A stretch of 64,000 nt of DNA from Candidatus Binatus soli (GCA_002479255.1 DLMJ01000042.1:36868-100867), one strand, 5' to 3'. Counted from the stretch's first letter, positions 52,420 through 62,069 are shown. The notes: generated by a model from the letters alone, not told the origin. Numbers and translations: made by a program.

Positions 52420-53850
52420 GTGTCGCGCAAGGAAAGCACTGATTCCGCACAGCCGCCCCAAGCGCCTGGCGCGGGGATGGAGCTCGCTCCCGAGCCTGAA
52501 GCAAGCGGCGTGATGACGCCCCTGCTAACGGGTTCTGCGGCGGTCGCTCTAGTCTGGGTTGCGGGCACGGGCCTGCAGTACGGCTCGCAGGTGCTTTTCG
52601 CGCGCTGGATGGGAGCGGCCGATTATGGCAACTACGTCTACGCGATCGCGCTTGGGCAAATCCTGGCAATCGTCAGTGGACTTGGGCTGCCTATGGCAGT
52701 GATGCGGTTTGTACCTGGCTACGTGACGAGACATGATTGGTCTGGATTACGGGGAATAGTACGGCGCAGCAGGCAGCTCACTGTCGCGGCCAGCATTGCA
52801 TTGGCGGCGCTGCTGACTATTGTCTTGTCGATCATACGACCGGGCAGCCTCGATGTTATAGTGCTGTTACTCGGCACCTGGCTCGTGCCGGCCGCAGCCC
52901 TGTCGAATCTGGAAAGCGAGATCAGCCACTCTCTCAACCGCGTCGCTCTTGCCTATCTGTTTCCGGTTCTGGCCGATCCTTTGTTGTGCGTGGGATTCGC
53001 GCTGGCGCTGAAAGGTATGCGCGGGCATCTCAGCGCGACCCTGTTGATGATCGCGAGATATTTTTCTCTCTCCGTCACGCTAGTCCTGCAGTTTGCTGTT
53101 TCACAAATCGTGCTTCCGGCGGCAGCGCGGGGATCGAAGCCAAGGTTCGAGACCGTTCTGTGGCTGAGAGCGTCTCTGCCGCTCCTATTGGTGACCGGGT
53201 GTTACGTTGTCTTGTCTCGCGCCGATCTCCTGACGCTGGGCCTGTTCAGACCACCCGGGGAGGCTGGTCTGTATTCAGCCGCGGCCAGGACCGCAGGGCT
53301 GGGGAGCCTGGTCCTAGGTGTGGTCAACGCGAGGGGCGGGCCGATCTTGTCGGAAGCGTGGAGTCGCGGCGATCTGACTAGATTCGATTTGTTGGCCCGG
53401 ACAATCGTGGCGGTGGCGGTCTGGCCATCGCTGTTGGTTGCGCTCGTATTGTGGGCGGGAGGGGGGCGCATCCTGGCGACGTTTGGACCAGGATTCTCGG
53501 CCGGGTACAGTGCCTTGGCGATTCTGGTCGTCGGGAATCTGGTTAATTCGGCGGCCGGGCCGGTCACTACTATCGCGATAATAACCGGGCGGGAGGATGC
53601 CGCCGCCAAGATTTTCGCATGGGCGACTCTCGTTGATCTGGCACTATGTATCCTGCTGGTGCCGCGGCTCGGGTCGGTAGGCGCCGCAATTGCAACGGTG
53701 GCGAGCATGTGTTTGTGGAACCTGTGGTTAAATCGGCTAATAAGCAGAGATTTGGGGATACGGCTATCTGAGGGGTTGACCGATCGGCGAATCCTCAAGG
53801 CCGCGAGTCTTTTGTTCCGACCGACCTCATCATGGAAGCCAGCCGAGTAA
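52420..53850 (+). CDS. Wzx-like flippase (polysaccharide biosynthesis MATE/MVF protein)
   Basis: A 476-residue polytopic membrane protein with about 12 hydrophobic helices after a 40-residue soluble N terminus. Features are FARWMGAADYGNYVYAIALGQILAIVSGLGLPMAVMRFVPGYVTRHD, where the FAxxLGxxxYGxYxY opening is the family hallmark, and a second half with LGLFRPPGEAGLYSAAARTAGLGS. It would flip undecaprenyl-linked repeat units. GTG start; its 3' end overlaps the sulfotransferase by 19 bases. Confidence 0.9.
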   Translation: MSRKESTDSAQPPQAPGAGMELAPEPEASGVMTPLLTGSAAVALVWVAGTGLQYGSQVLFARWMGAADYGNYVYAIALGQILAIVSGLGLPMAVMRFVPGYVTRHDWSGLRGIVRRSRQLTVAASIALAALLTIVLSIIRPGSLDVIVLLLGTWLVPAAALSNLESEISHSLNRVALAYLFPVLADPLLCVGFALALKGMRGHLSATLLMIARYFSLSVTLVLQFAVSQIVLPAAARGSKPRFETVLWLRASLPLLLVTGCYVVLSRADLLTLGLFRPPGEAGLYSAAARTAGLGSLVLGVVNARGGPILSEAWSRGDLTRFDLLARTIVAVAVWPSLLVALVLWAGGGRILATFGPGFSAGYSALAILVVGNLVNSAAGPVTTIAIITGREDAAAKIFAWATLVDLALCILLVPRLGSVGAAIATVASMCLWNLWLNRLISRDLGIRLSEGLTDRRILKAASLLFRPTSSWKPAE

Positions 53851-54848
53851 TCTATATTGCGGGCGATGGCCGCAGCGGAGGTACTCTGCTCGGGCAGATA
53901 CTGGATGGTTTGAGTGACTCGGTCTATGTTGGCGAGCTCAGGAACATCTGGCACGAGGGCTTCGAGCAGAACGAACCGTGCGGATGCGGCGAGCGCTTCC
54001 GGCATTGCGAGTTCTGGCGCGCTGTGGTCGAGAAAGCGTTCGGCTCGTTCGAGCGGTTGGACGCGAGAGCGATGCTGAATATGCACAGGTCGTTGGCTCG
54101 GGAGCGGTATATACCGATGCTGATGCTTCTGAACCGGGTCCCGGCGGAACTGCTCGGGAGTAAACTGCCGCGGGCTTATGAGGACGCCCTGAGCAGATTA
54201 TACCGCGCTATCTGCCAGGTGGCGGGCAAGAGCGTCGTGGTGGACTCAAGCCGCGAAGTGTCGCAAGCGCTGGTGCTGGCTCGAATTCCGGGCATCGACT
54301 TGAGGGTGCTCCATCTGGTTAGGGACAGCCGGGCAGTCGCGTTCTCGAATTCACGCCGTAAACCTCAATTTCGCGGCGACAACGCCTCGCAACATCGCAA
54401 ACCGGTGTTGACTTCGAGCGCAAGCAGCACACTCGCATTCGACGAGGATGGCACCACGCGGATTCTGCCCCGGCAAGGGGCTGTGACAAGCGCGCTGGTG
54501 TGGACCTGGCGCAATGCGTCGGCTTCGGGGATACCCCACTTGAGGCGCCGCCGGAAGATTCCCTATGCCCGGTTGCGGTATGAAGATCTGGTGCGAGATC
54601 CGAGAGAGGCAATAGGGCGTGCGCTGGATGAGCTCGAGCTTGGCAGACCCGATCTCTCAATGATTGACGGGACCTACGTCAAGCTCGGGGTCAATCACGC
54701 GATCAGTGGCAACCCGGTGAAATTCAATTCAGGCGGTGTGGACCTTCGGATCGATGATGAGTGGCGTAGGGCGATGAGGGAACGCGACCGTAGGACCGTT
54801 ACCTTGATCACGAGCCAGCTGATGCGCCGGTATGGTTACACGATCTGA
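53832..54848 (+). CDS. Sulfotransferase family protein
   Basis: A 338-residue cytosolic-type sulfotransferase. The 5'-phosphosulfate loop is at the N terminus (VIYIAGDGRSGGTLLGQIL, near 6-24) and the 3'-phosphate-binding motif is LRVLHLVRDSRAVAFSNSRRK (near 158-178), then YEDLVRDPREAIGRALDELE. It uses PAPS to sulfate a hydroxyl, probably of the polysaccharide or its lipid-linked precursor. GCGERFRHCEFWR in the N-terminal part is shared with bacterial sulfotransferases of polysaccharide clusters. No PAPS-synthesis genes (cysN, cysC) are in the window. Confidence 0.88.
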   Translation: MEASRVIYIAGDGRSGGTLLGQILDGLSDSVYVGELRNIWHEGFEQNEPCGCGERFRHCEFWRAVVEKAFGSFERLDARAMLNMHRSLARERYIPMLMLLNRVPAELLGSKLPRAYEDALSRLYRAICQVAGKSVVVDSSREVSQALVLARIPGIDLRVLHLVRDSRAVAFSNSRRKPQFRGDNASQHRKPVLTSSASSTLAFDEDGTTRILPRQGAVTSALVWTWRNASASGIPHLRRRRKIPYARLRYEDLVRDPREAIGRALDELELGRPDLSMIDGTYVKLGVNHAISGNPVKFNSGGVDLRIDDEWRRAMRERDRRTVTLITSQLMRRYGYTI

Positions 54849-54990
54849 GCTGCACGGCCGAGCACCCTCGAACATTCGCGGCTCCAAAATGGCGAACGTT
54901 GAGCGGCTTCCTACGATTCCAAGACTCTTAACGGCTACTCAGAAGCGATTTCATCTCCAAAGGTGAGCGATCGGGAGTAGGCGCGCTTCG

Positions 54991-56325
54991 ATGGACACCA
55001 CTTGGCCACTTTCTGCAGCGGTCGTCGGCTTAATCATCCTGCAGAGTAACCTGGCACGCAATCAACTTGGTAGCTGGCTGGCGCCCGGGGCTTTCTTCGG
55101 CCTGATGTGGGCCGCGGTTGGCGTGCTGAGTCTTTCGATTGCGCCCGAATTTCGCATCTGGCCGGGGATCCTATGGGTACTTTTCATGAGTTGTACCGCG
55201 CATCTCGGGGGTCTTCTCGTTTCGAGCGGCGAGAGTTCCTCGTATCGGCCGTCCGCCTCTGAGGGAGTAGCGTCGCAAGGGCTGCCTCTGCCGCTGGCAG
55301 TCCCGCTTCTGCTCGCTTCAGCAATACTGGGCACGGCTGGGGTGGTGTATCTCGTCTCGAGTTCGGGCAGGTCGTTGTCGGCGCTTTTGTCGATCAGCGC
55401 GTTGAGCGCCATCGCATCGCAGTTCTCGGGGTTGAGATACGGCGATCCGAATTACCGGGAGCCGGCCGCGTTCCTGGTTATGAGCGTGTTTGTCTGTCTC
55501 GCTGGCTACATGGGAGGCATGATCTTCGCGTGTAGGGGCTCTCGCCTCGAGAAGCTGGCCGCGTTTACTGGGGTAGTGCCGGCTCTTCTCGAAATGTTTG
55601 TACTCGGCACGAGAAGCTCTTTGGTCGGGTTCGTTATCAACTGGATTGCGAGCTATTGCGCGACGCGCGCGTACATTGGCGAGCGGCGGCTATGGCAAAA
55701 CTGGAAGCGGGCGTTGACTACGTTGGGTTCGGGTCTCGTAGCGTTGACGTTTTTTTATGTGATAGTGCTGCTGATACGCATGGGCACCTTTGCTCCGAGT
55801 TCGACTCCTGTGTCGACGCAACGTGAAGAGGTACTAGTAAAGTACAGCCTGAGCGCCGCCAGAGTGCAGTTCGTGGGTTACCCAGCCGCGTTCTCCACGT
55901 GGTTCGGTGAGAACTGGGACGTGTGGCAAACGCCAGGTCTAGGGCGTTACGGCTTCGACGGACCGGCAGGATGGATTGGATATAGGGTCGTGCGAAATTT
56001 TGAGCAGATCGACCTCTCACCGAACAGGAGCGGCGCTCTCACAAATGTGTTCAGCATGCTGTTCCCCATGGCCCTCGATTGGACGCTGCCCGGGTCGTCC
56101 ATTTTTTTTCTGGTTTTGTCTGCCCTGGCGAGCCTGGCGTATGTTAAGGTGTGCAGGCATAACGCAGGGTATATTCCGCTGACCGTCTTGTACTACGAAA
56201 TCGCCCTGTACGTGACTGGGTTTGCCTTGCGCAGCACCGTGACTGACGTGGCTTGGGTCTTGTTTGCCTGCTACTTGTGGTTGGTTTCCGGCGCAGAACT
56301 CAGGGGCTACTTGTCTGAGTCCTGA
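54991..56325 (+). CDS. Wzy-like O-antigen/EPS polymerase candidate
   Basis: A 444-residue protein with about 10-12 predicted membrane helices and a larger loop (about 265-360) between helices, the Wzy topology. It has GLRYGDPNYREPAAFLVMSV, LGTRSSLVGFVINWIASYCATR, and a loop FVGYPAAFSTWFGENWDVWQTPGLGRYGF, like the oligosaccharide repeat polymerase (oligo_rpt) family. Wzy proteins are very divergent, so the call rests on topology and position between flippase and glycosyltransferase genes. Confidence 0.75.
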   Translation: MDTTWPLSAAVVGLIILQSNLARNQLGSWLAPGAFFGLMWAAVGVLSLSIAPEFRIWPGILWVLFMSCTAHLGGLLVSSGESSSYRPSASEGVASQGLPLPLAVPLLLASAILGTAGVVYLVSSSGRSLSALLSISALSAIASQFSGLRYGDPNYREPAAFLVMSVFVCLAGYMGGMIFACRGSRLEKLAAFTGVVPALLEMFVLGTRSSLVGFVINWIASYCATRAYIGERRLWQNWKRALTTLGSGLVALTFFYVIVLLIRMGTFAPSSTPVSTQREEVLVKYSLSAARVQFVGYPAAFSTWFGENWDVWQTPGLGRYGFDGPAGWIGYRVVRNFEQIDLSPNRSGALTNVFSMLFPMALDWTLPGSSIFFLVLSALASLAYVKVCRHNAGYIPLTVLYYEIALYVTGFALRSTVTDVAWVLFACYLWLVSGAELRGYLSES

Positions 56326-56444
56326 ATCAGGTACAGGGTGCTGCGTAGCAGCATGTACCGTGATTTCTTCACGGCGCCTTCACTCTTTTGAGATGCAGAT
56401 CTACGGCCTTACCGTGCGTCGCATCAGTCACTTCAGGCTTCGGC

Positions 56445-58001
56445 ATGTGGAGTAACAAGCCAGCGATTCCGGCCAGCGTGGGCAGTTTTCACCCGATAGA
56501 TAGCGCAGGGGGGAAAATCTCACACACTTTGATCGCGTACAAAAGAATCCCCCTCTTAGTCATCTACTTGCTGGCAGTCTTCAGTTGGTCCTGGCATCCG
56601 ACTTCATTCACTGGAGACGATTCGTACTTCTATCTTGTGGTCGCACGAAACCTGGTGCTTTCCGGCCGTCAGACCTTTTCCGGAGTCGTTCCTACCAATG
56701 GCGTGCACCCTCTTTGGTTATATGTCCTAGGCGCTTATAGCTACGTCGTCTCTCGGTTCAGCCCGTCCTTACTGTGGAACGCGCGCTATCCAGTGCCGCT
56801 GGCCGCGTCGCTGCTAGGCCTGGGAGCGTGGAACTTTCGCAAAGTCGAAGATCTGCTGGGACTTGGTCCTCTATTCACGCTCTTGCCTATGGTCTTTCTG
56901 TCTGTTTTCGCAGTCCTCTTCTCGGAGGCGCACCTGTTTTACTGCGCGCTTTCGTGGCTGACCCTCCTCGCGGTCAGGACCGCGATTGCGCGGAAACCGC
57001 TTTCCGGCCTGATCGGCTTCGCCGCCGCGATGGTCTTGCTCTCACGGCTGGACTCGATCTTCCTGGTCGGAGCGCTGTACCTGTGGTACCTCGCCATTGA
57101 CCGTCGATTGTTGCCCGCACTGCGATCGGCGGGAGTTTGCGCGTTGATTGTCGCTCCATATTTGATATCGAACGCGGTCTTCTTTGGCGGGTTCGTTCCC
57201 ATACACGGCTGGATAAAGTCTTCCTTTCCTCACGTGGTACTAAAGGGCTTTTATTTCCCGACTATCTTTGCCTCCAGCATCGGCGGGTACAACCTGTTTT
57301 GGGGATACATTCCCCTAATCGCCGGACTGATCCTGCTGCCACGCCTGGTTCGCCTAAATACCGCGCTAGGTATTGCCTATGTTTACCTATTCGGATGTCT
57401 GGCAACTTGCGTGTACATCACGCTATTCGTGCGCTACGGCTCATACTGGTACTGGTACTACGTGGAGCCGGTTATCCTGCTTTCTTTCACGGCCAGTATT
57501 CTTCTCAACCATAATCGTCCCGCATTGTTCACAGCCACGCTGGCCGTCGGCGTAGCCGGAGTGGTGGCGCTGATGCTGCTCCCGCAGCATGCGGAGCGTA
57601 CGGAACCTCTGGAAAGAATTGTCGCCTATGTGAAGACGCACCGAATCGACAACCAGCTGATACTTGTCTCCGACAATCCGGGCTATCTGGCGTTCAACAC
57701 CGACGATCCAATACTCGCGGCGGACCTGCTTACCGCGAATCGTCGATTTGTGGAGCAGATGGAGACCAGCGATAACTCTCTCCGATTTCTCCAGGACTAT
57801 TGCGACAAGTTGGGTATGCCGATTCGGTGGCTGTTTTATCTCGGCGGCTCATGGCTGGTCCCGTCAGCGGACTTGCGCAGTATCACATATTGCGATCCGC
57901 ACACGCATCCAACTTGTCGCGCTGTCGGCACTATAACCCTCGGTCCTCCCGATTACGTTTCGAGCGACCGCTACTTCATCGTATGGCGACTGAGTCCCTA
58001 G
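56445..58001 (+). CDS. Polytopic membrane glycosyltransferase-like protein (GT-C type)
   Basis: A 518-residue protein with about 11 membrane helices. Near the N terminus is the periplasmic loop FTGDDSYFYLVVARNLVLSG with DD, followed by TNGVHPLWLYVLGAYSYV. GT-C glycosyltransferases (ArnT/PMT/GT39-GT83 related) have such an acidic first loop, which binds the lipid-phosphate-sugar donor. The C-terminal 120 residues form a soluble periplasmic domain. The ATG at 56445 is preferred; upstream frame is not conserved. Donor and acceptor are unknown, and a second polymerase or ligase is possible. Confidence 0.7.
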   Translation: MWSNKPAIPASVGSFHPIDSAGGKISHTLIAYKRIPLLVIYLLAVFSWSWHPTSFTGDDSYFYLVVARNLVLSGRQTFSGVVPTNGVHPLWLYVLGAYSYVVSRFSPSLLWNARYPVPLAASLLGLGAWNFRKVEDLLGLGPLFTLLPMVFLSVFAVLFSEAHLFYCALSWLTLLAVRTAIARKPLSGLIGFAAAMVLLSRLDSIFLVGALYLWYLAIDRRLLPALRSAGVCALIVAPYLISNAVFFGGFVPIHGWIKSSFPHVVLKGFYFPTIFASSIGGYNLFWGYIPLIAGLILLPRLVRLNTALGIAYVYLFGCLATCVYITLFVRYGSYWYWYYVEPVILLSFTASILLNHNRPALFTATLAVGVAGVVALMLLPQHAERTEPLERIVAYVKTHRIDNQLILVSDNPGYLAFNTDDPILAADLLTANRRFVEQMETSDNSLRFLQDYCDKLGMPIRWLFYLGGSWLVPSADLRSITYCDPHTHPTCRAVGTITLGPPDYVSSDRYFIVWRLSP

Positions 58002-58079
58002 CAGGATGCTGAGAAAGCACCGAGATTCGCACATTTACCCGATCCAGCGAAGAGTAGAGCGTTGCGTTTCCAGGTTCAG

Positions 58080-59171
58080 ATGGTAGGTGGGAGTGACTTG
58101 CGCAGGATTGCCGACACGGCGGAGCAGGGAGCCCGGGCCGTCAGGGTGTCGATCCTCATTCCCTGCCGCAACGAGCGGGAGTTCATCGCAATGTGTCTCG
58201 ACAGCGTCCTGGCTAATGGTTTTCCAAAGGAAGAGTTGGAAATTCTTGTCGTTGACGGAATGAGCGAGGACGGCACTCGGGAGATCGTCACCGAGTACAC
58301 GCAGAGATACCCGTTCATCCGGCTTATCGACAACCCGCGTCGGCTGACGCCGTATGCGCTGAATATCGGAATCGCCGCCAGCCGGGGCGAAATAGTGATG
58401 CGGATCGATGCGCATGCCGTATATTCGGCCGAGTACGTTCGCCGGTGTGTCGAGTCGCTGAAACTTTATGATGCCGATGACGTGGGCGGGATGCGGCGCA
58501 GTATCCCCCGCGACGACAGCTTGAGGGGTAAGGTGATCGTAGAATGCATGTCGCATCGATTCGGGGTTGGAGGGTCGCGTTACAGATACGTCAATCTGAC
58601 CGAGCCCGAGGCTACAGATGTGGTGCCGTACTTCTGCTGCCGGAAGGAAAAGCTGCTCGAACTGGGCGGTTTCAACGAGCGAATAACGCGCAACGAGGAC
58701 ATGGATTTCAACAACCGCTTGCGCCGCAGCGGCGGCAAGATGCTGCTGGTGCCCGGCGCCACATGCTTCTATTATCAACGTACCGACTGGACCTCGTTTC
58801 TTATGAGTGCCTTCAGCGATGGGTACTGGGGAGTTTTCGGCTTCGCGTACGCCGGCCACTTTCCAGTTTCGCCGCGGCATCTGGTACCGCTTGCTTTTGT
58901 CAGCGCCGTCGTGGGCGCCGCGCTGGCGGGTGTGTTTGTGCCGGCGGCGCGGTGGCTCCTGCTGGCCATCTTAGGAAGCTATGTCGTCGCAAATCTAGCC
59001 GCATCGATTGACATCGCGCGAAGAGCGGGGGATGGAAGATACGCCTTCATAGCACCGCGTGTGTTCGCGGCTTTTCATAGCATGTATGGGCTGGGTGCGC
59101 TCTGGGGCTGCCTCAAGCTGGCGGTTATGCCGGCTTTCTGGCGAAGGGCCGCCGGGTGGAAGAAAGCGTGA
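58080..59171 (+). CDS. Glycosyltransferase family 2
   Basis: A 363-residue GT2 enzyme. It has RVSILIPCRNEREFIAMCLDSVL and EILVVDGMSEDGTREIV, then MRIDAHAVYSAEYVRRCVESL (metal DxD region as DAH), GFNERITRNEDMDFNNRLRRSGGKMLL (ED motif), and two C-terminal hydrophobic segments (about 258-280 and 285-315), a feature of membrane-linked GT2s that extend undecaprenyl-linked saccharides. The ATG at 58080 is chosen over a TTG at 58062. It ends 2 bases before the next gene. Confidence 0.9.
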   Translation: MVGGSDLRRIADTAEQGARAVRVSILIPCRNEREFIAMCLDSVLANGFPKEELEILVVDGMSEDGTREIVTEYTQRYPFIRLIDNPRRLTPYALNIGIAASRGEIVMRIDAHAVYSAEYVRRCVESLKLYDADDVGGMRRSIPRDDSLRGKVIVECMSHRFGVGGSRYRYVNLTEPEATDVVPYFCCRKEKLLELGGFNERITRNEDMDFNNRLRRSGGKMLLVPGATCFYYQRTDWTSFLMSAFSDGYWGVFGFAYAGHFPVSPRHLVPLAFVSAVVGAALAGVFVPAARWLLLAILGSYVVANLAASIDIARRAGDGRYAFIAPRVFAAFHSMYGLGALWGCLKLAVMPAFWRRAAGWKKA

Positions 59172-59172
59172 G

Positions 59173-60294
59173 ATGACCGATTTCAGCTCCCCAAACGTTT
59201 TCCACTTCTATCGCGGCCGGGTGGCTCTGTATGCCTTGCTCCGAGCGGCGGGAGTGCAGCCCGGAGATGAAGTCGTTCTTCAGGCCTTCACCTGTCTGGC
59301 GGTGCCCGCTCCGATCGTTGGCCTTGGCGCCCGTCCGGTGTATGTGGATGTGGATCGCGATACCTACTCGTTTGATCTGGTCGACCTCGAAAGGAAAATG
59401 AGCAGGCGGACCAAGGCAGTCATCGTACAGCATACATTTGGGATTCCGGCACAACTGGAAGAGGTTCTGCGCCTGGCCCGGCGATATGAAGCAACGGTGA
59501 TCGAAGACTGTGCCCACGCCTGCGGATCCACCTACCAGAAGAGGCAAATTGGACAGTTCGGCGACGCGGCGTTCTATTCCTTTGAATGGGGCAAGCCGCT
59601 GGTGATTGGACTTGGCGGTGTCGGCGTGGTGAATTCTGCGGCGCTATTGCAGAGAGTACGCACCGTATATGGCGGATTCAAATTGCCTCCATTCAAAGAC
59701 GTAGCGCGGGTTCGAGTACAATACCGTCTGCATCAGTTGTTTCGGCATCCCACACTTTTCTGGTGGGCTCGAGACATTTATCGGCAGTTGTCCGCGCGCG
59801 GAATAATGGTTGGAAGCTTTGATGAAGACGAAATGCAGGGGCGGCTCAGCGACGACTACTGCCGCCGGATGCCGACGTCTCTTCAGGAGCGCCTGGCGAG
59901 GAAATCGGGCCGCGAATTGCCTAGAGCTGCGCGGCGCCGGGCGATCACCGAACAATACGCCACGGGTTGCAGTCGGCTGGGAATCGATGGTGTCCCGATC
60001 AGTCCCGAGACGGTACTGTTGCGCTATCCAGTTGTTACGAAAGACAAGCCGCGAGTGCTGCACCGCGCGAGAGCGAGGAAGATTGCGCTCGGGGACTGGT
60101 ACTGTTCTCCGGTTCATCCGCTGAGAGGAGCCGAGCTTTCTCGAATAGCTCGTTATGAGGAAGGAAGTTGTCCCACCGCAGAGGAGTTGGTTCGCCGCGT
60201 GGTGACATTCCCCGTCGATCCTGATAGTACAGAGGCCGCGGTCGAGCGGAACTTGGCATTTTTGGGCGAAATGGTGGCGGCCGGGGCGGTGTGA
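59173..60294 (+). CDS. DegT/DnrJ/EryC1/StrS aminotransferase (2)
   Basis: A 373-residue PLP enzyme of the DegT superfamily. It has FYRGRVALYALLRAAGVQPGDEVVLQAFTCLAVPAPIVGLGARPVYVD, VIEDCAHACGSTY and a putative PLP-lysine in FYSFEWGKPLVIGLGGVGVVN. The lysine context WGKPL differs from the canonical SFxxTKN, but a lysine is present at the right place. It may use a different sugar from the first DegT gene; two copies in one locus imply two amino groups. Starts 1 base after the GT2 stop. Confidence 0.85.
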   Translation: MTDFSSPNVFHFYRGRVALYALLRAAGVQPGDEVVLQAFTCLAVPAPIVGLGARPVYVDVDRDTYSFDLVDLERKMSRRTKAVIVQHTFGIPAQLEEVLRLARRYEATVIEDCAHACGSTYQKRQIGQFGDAAFYSFEWGKPLVIGLGGVGVVNSAALLQRVRTVYGGFKLPPFKDVARVRVQYRLHQLFRHPTLFWWARDIYRQLSARGIMVGSFDEDEMQGRLSDDYCRRMPTSLQERLARKSGRELPRAARRRAITEQYATGCSRLGIDGVPISPETVLLRYPVVTKDKPRVLHRARARKIALGDWYCSPVHPLRGAELSRIARYEEGSCPTAEELVRRVVTFPVDPDSTEAAVERNLAFLGEMVAAGAV

Positions 60295-60535
60295 GAACCG
60301 GTTTTGACTTCAACCCCTGCTATCACGATTCGGCTCGCTTGGCTGGAGCACTATCGCATGCCGGTCGCGAGAGAAGGGTTTGAAGCTTTTCAAGAGAAGC
60401 TGCTGGCATCGCCTGTAGAAGCCAAGAGTTAATCTGACAGATGGTGGTGAGGTCCTCCGGTCCTGAGAGGGAGACGAGGACGATAAATCAACGAGGCCGA
60501 CTCGGCCTCAAGAAAGAATAAAATCACTCGAGGCC
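60295..60535. other. Gap between DegT (2) and GT9
   Basis: About 240 bases. An open 42-codon run on the + strand (60304-60432, TTG start, encoding LAWLEHYRMPVAREGFEAF in its middle) has no recognisable homology and I do not call it. No clear promoter motif. Confidence 0.4.
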
Positions 60536-61654
60536 ATGGTTTCGGAAGATCCTTCGCGCGTACTGATATTCCGCCCTGGAAGTGTCGGCGACACGATTGT
60601 CTGTCTGCCCTGCTTTCATCTGATTGCGCGCCGGTTTCCAAACGCCGAGCGGCGAGTGCTGACCAACTCGCCGGTGACGAAGGTTTCAGTCTCGGTCAAG
60701 GCAATTCTCGATGGTACCGGATTAGTCGATGATTATTTCGAGGTCGATCACGGCGAGGTTCGAAACCGACTGCGCACAAAGTGGGATCTGTGCCGGCGGA
60801 TCCGCAGCTGGAGGCCGGATTTGCTGATCGTTTTGACGGGGCCCCGTGACTCCAAGCAGCACTTCTCGGAGCTGGCGTTCTTCAAACTTTGCGGTGTGCG
60901 AGCGATGCCGAACATGTCACTCGAAGAGCGAACCGCACCGTATCGCTGGGTTCCCGAGCGCAGGCGCTACGAGTACGAGGCTGAGCGGCTCGCCCGATCG
61001 GTACGCAGCTTGGGCGACGCTCGGCTCGACGATTCGACCAGTTGGGATTTGCGCCTGTCACCGACGGAGCGCGAGCGGGCGCTGGAAGCAGTAAAGCCGG
61101 CAAGGGGAACGGCAGGTTTAATCGTCTGTTCCATCGGCGCGGCGCTCGAAATCCAGGATTGGGGCGCCGAGAACTGGTTGGCGATGATCGAGAAACTCAC
61201 TGTTGCGACCGACGGCTACGGGCTTGCCGTCGTCGGCGCTGCCAGCGAATACGAGCGCTCCGAAGCAATGCGGATACGATGGCGCGGGCCCAGCGTGAAT
61301 CTCTGTGGGCGCCTTACCGTAAGGGAAACCGCTGCCGTGATGAAGCACGCAGACGTTTACCTGGGCCACGACAGCGGGCCGATGCATCTGGCCGCCGCCG
61401 CTGGCGTTCCCTGCGTCGGCATCTATACCGCAAAGAACCAGGCGGGCACTTGGTTTCCATACGGCAATCAGCACAGAGTTATCTTTCACGATGTCCCATG
61501 CGCGGGTTGCCAGTTGTCGGAATGTACGGTGTACGCCAAGCGCTGCATGACCTCAATTACCGTAGCCGAGGTGTTGGGCGCAGTTGAGGATCTTCTGCTC
61601 CAGGTTGGAAGCGCCGGCTTCGGGGCGATGGGGAAGGCCCTTGTTGCCGGCTAA
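60536..61654 (+). CDS. Glycosyltransferase family 9 (heptosyltransferase-like)
   Basis: A 372-residue GT-B enzyme of family 9. It has RVLIFRPGSVGDTIVCLPCFHLIARRFP at the N terminus (family hallmark GDxxxxxP) and, in the second half, VNLCGRLTVRETAAVMKHADVYLGHDSGPMHLAAAAGVPCVGIY, then the ending FHDVPCAGCQLSEC. GT9 members include LPS heptosyltransferases I-III, but in a polysaccharide locus the donor need not be heptose. No clear ribosome binding site stands immediately upstream. Confidence 0.88.
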   Translation: MVSEDPSRVLIFRPGSVGDTIVCLPCFHLIARRFPNAERRVLTNSPVTKVSVSVKAILDGTGLVDDYFEVDHGEVRNRLRTKWDLCRRIRSWRPDLLIVLTGPRDSKQHFSELAFFKLCGVRAMPNMSLEERTAPYRWVPERRRYEYEAERLARSVRSLGDARLDDSTSWDLRLSPTERERALEAVKPARGTAGLIVCSIGAALEIQDWGAENWLAMIEKLTVATDGYGLAVVGAASEYERSEAMRIRWRGPSVNLCGRLTVRETAAVMKHADVYLGHDSGPMHLAAAAGVPCVGIYTAKNQAGTWFPYGNQHRVIFHDVPCAGCQLSECTVYAKRCMTSITVAEVLGAVEDLLLQVGSAGFGAMGKALVAG

Positions 61655-62069
61655 AGCGGAGACTAATGATGGGTGCGAAAATCTATCGAGCACTACACGA
61701 AGCAAGTCCCTCGCCCAACGGCGGTGGCTGAAATCCACCGGGTGCTAAAACCCGGAGCGGTGGCGCGGATCTTGTTTCGGAGCGGTACCGAAAAATATGG
61801 CTGATTCGGCGACCATGCTCATCGAAGCCACCAAATGATTCTCGGCGCCTTCACTTGGGGTGCCATGATCGCTGGCGTTCCGAACCTGTTTCCCCTACAA
61901 GGAAGGCGCAGAGCTTTGCAGGGAACGCTGGAGGAGGCGTGCCGTCAAAAGAGAAAACTCGGTACTCCAGCCGAAGTGTGCAAGGGTTGATGAAGATGGG
62001 CGATGGCGCGAGTTGCGTTCGCAACGAGGGGAAGTTAAGTTGTTCGACGGTCAAACGGAACGGCCAATT
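61655..62069. other. Gap with a methyltransferase remnant
   Basis: About 415 bases with no full gene. It contains the methyltransferase relic described separately (61673-61804), then 265 bases of frame-broken sequence in which I see no domain. A 72-codon frame (61855-62073) has Ser/Lys/Gly-rich composition and no homology, so it is not called. The DNA seems to be the scar of a deletion. Confidence 0.5.
61673..61804 (+). pseudogene. C-terminal remnant of a class I SAM methyltransferase
   Basis: A 43-residue frame contains VPRPTAVAEIHRVLKPGAVA and then RILFRSGTEKYG. 'AVAEIHRVLKPGG' is the conserved post-motif II/III strand of type 11 methyltransferases. The SAM-binding part is missing, and one of the invariant GG residues is GA. 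It is a decayed fragment, possibly the trace of a polysaccharide methyltransferase. Confidence 0.5.
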
